6,862 bases of DNA from Bryobacteraceae bacterium (GTDB lineage Bacteria; Acidobacteriota; Terriglobia; Bryobacterales; Bryobacteraceae), in contig JANXXV010000192.1 of the NCBI GenBank assembly GCA_025350445.1, positions 1-6,862 of the forward strand. The letters run 5' to 3'. Made by a program: the position numbers and the translations under genes. Every line of letters begins with the position of its first letter. Position 1 is the stretch's first letter. The notes under the pieces were generated by a model. That model saw only the letters and a list, made by a program, of their open reading frames with translations. It did not search any database and was not told the DNA's origin. Shown piece by piece: positions 6,598 to 6,862 of this stretch.

Positions 6598-6862
6598 CAG
6601 TGCAAAATTACCATACTTGCTGGCGGGGGCTGGGTTTTGGGGTGTGCGGCAGAGAGTAGCTCCTTTTCTCGCGGTGGATTGATATGTTGGTATTCCCGGG
6701 CCGCTTGAGTTGGTTTATGGGCGATGAGCGTCTTCGGCTGCCGCTCTTTGGTCCATTTTATCTGCCTCTTCCATGTCGAATTCCCCAGCGCATCGCCCGC
6801 CTGAATCGTCAGTTTGCCATAATCGCGCCATTGGTCCGGGTAGCCAATCTTGTCCGCCACTG
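6597..6862 (-). pseudogene. Remnant of an M13-family metallopeptidase (PepO/neprilysin-like), truncated
   Basis: The frame enters from the right edge and ends in a TGA at 6597-6599. Its first 27 visible codons (6780-6860) read A-D-K-I-G-Y-P-D-Q-W-R-D-Y and then L-T-I-Q-A-G-D-A-L-G-N. This matches the conserved K-I-G-Y-P-x-x-W-x-D-Y segment of M13 zinc peptidases, secreted or envelope oligopeptidases of about 650-700 residues. After N27 (about 6780) the expected R-A-x-x-F-E...K-I-G-K-P-V-D sequence is absent, and the remaining 60 codons look non-coding (Lys/Gln/Pro-rich, no family motif). The zinc site HExxH normally lies 80-100 residues further on and is missing. In another frame, codons reading E-F-D-M...D-K-M follow directly at 6783, which might be a frameshifted trace of the E-F segment. 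The gene therefore seems broken, although the part beyond the window is unseen. Confidence 0.5.
6610..6615 (-). promoter_or_regulatory. Weak candidate -10 box (TATGGT) for the dehydrogenase
   Basis: On the minus strand TATGGT ends 12 bases before the dehydrogenase ATG, a placement similar to the boxes before the phosphatase and hydrolase genes. Four of six bases match TATAAT, and no -35 hexamer is seen. It counts only as part of the recurring pattern. Confidence 0.2.

Overview
The window reads as chromosomal DNA of a soil-type Acidobacteriota, most likely close to the Bryobacterales / 'Candidatus Solibacter' group. This is inferred from family content and style only: an acidobacterial-type TPR protein, a stand-alone PP2C phosphatase, a large secreted Ig-like/lipase-like hydrolase, an M13 peptidase remnant, GC-rich codons, and genes that mostly lack clear Shine-Dalgarno sites. 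I see no tRNA, rRNA, CRISPR array, insertion sequence or phage gene.

The left half (1-4637) is read on the + strand. It holds the C-terminal part of a TPR protein (cut by the window edge), a complete PP2C-type Ser/Thr protein phosphatase with all its metal-binding motifs, and thiD (hydroxymethylpyrimidine/phosphomethylpyrimidine kinase). A 226-base gap follows, then a 690-residue exported alpha/beta-hydrolase with an N-terminal Ig-like region and a recognisable Ser-Asp-His triad. The thiD reading frame is complete in its motifs but has no ATG, GTG or TTG where its N-terminus must lie. The best start is an ACG at 1541, inside the end of the phosphatase gene.

The right half (4652-6862) is read on the - strand and converges on the hydrolase with a 14-base gap. 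In transcription order it holds the tail of what looks like a decayed M13 (neprilysin/PepO-type) metallopeptidase at the window edge, a D-2-hydroxyacid dehydrogenase whose start overlaps the end of that frame in a TGATG, a pair of adjacent GC-rich hairpins, and a PLP-dependent threonine dehydratase / serine racemase-type enzyme. The last two could work together on 2-oxoacids (a deaminase makes a 2-oxoacid, a dehydrogenase reduces one), but nothing in the sequence proves the link.

I do not see a clear new multi-gene system here. The observations most worth checking are the start codon of thiD, the TATnnT-like boxes placed 10-12 bases before three different start codons (possible near-leaderless transcription), the double-hairpin element directly before the dehydratase start, the truncated M13 gene, and a possible 42-codon gene in the 2339-2564 gap.
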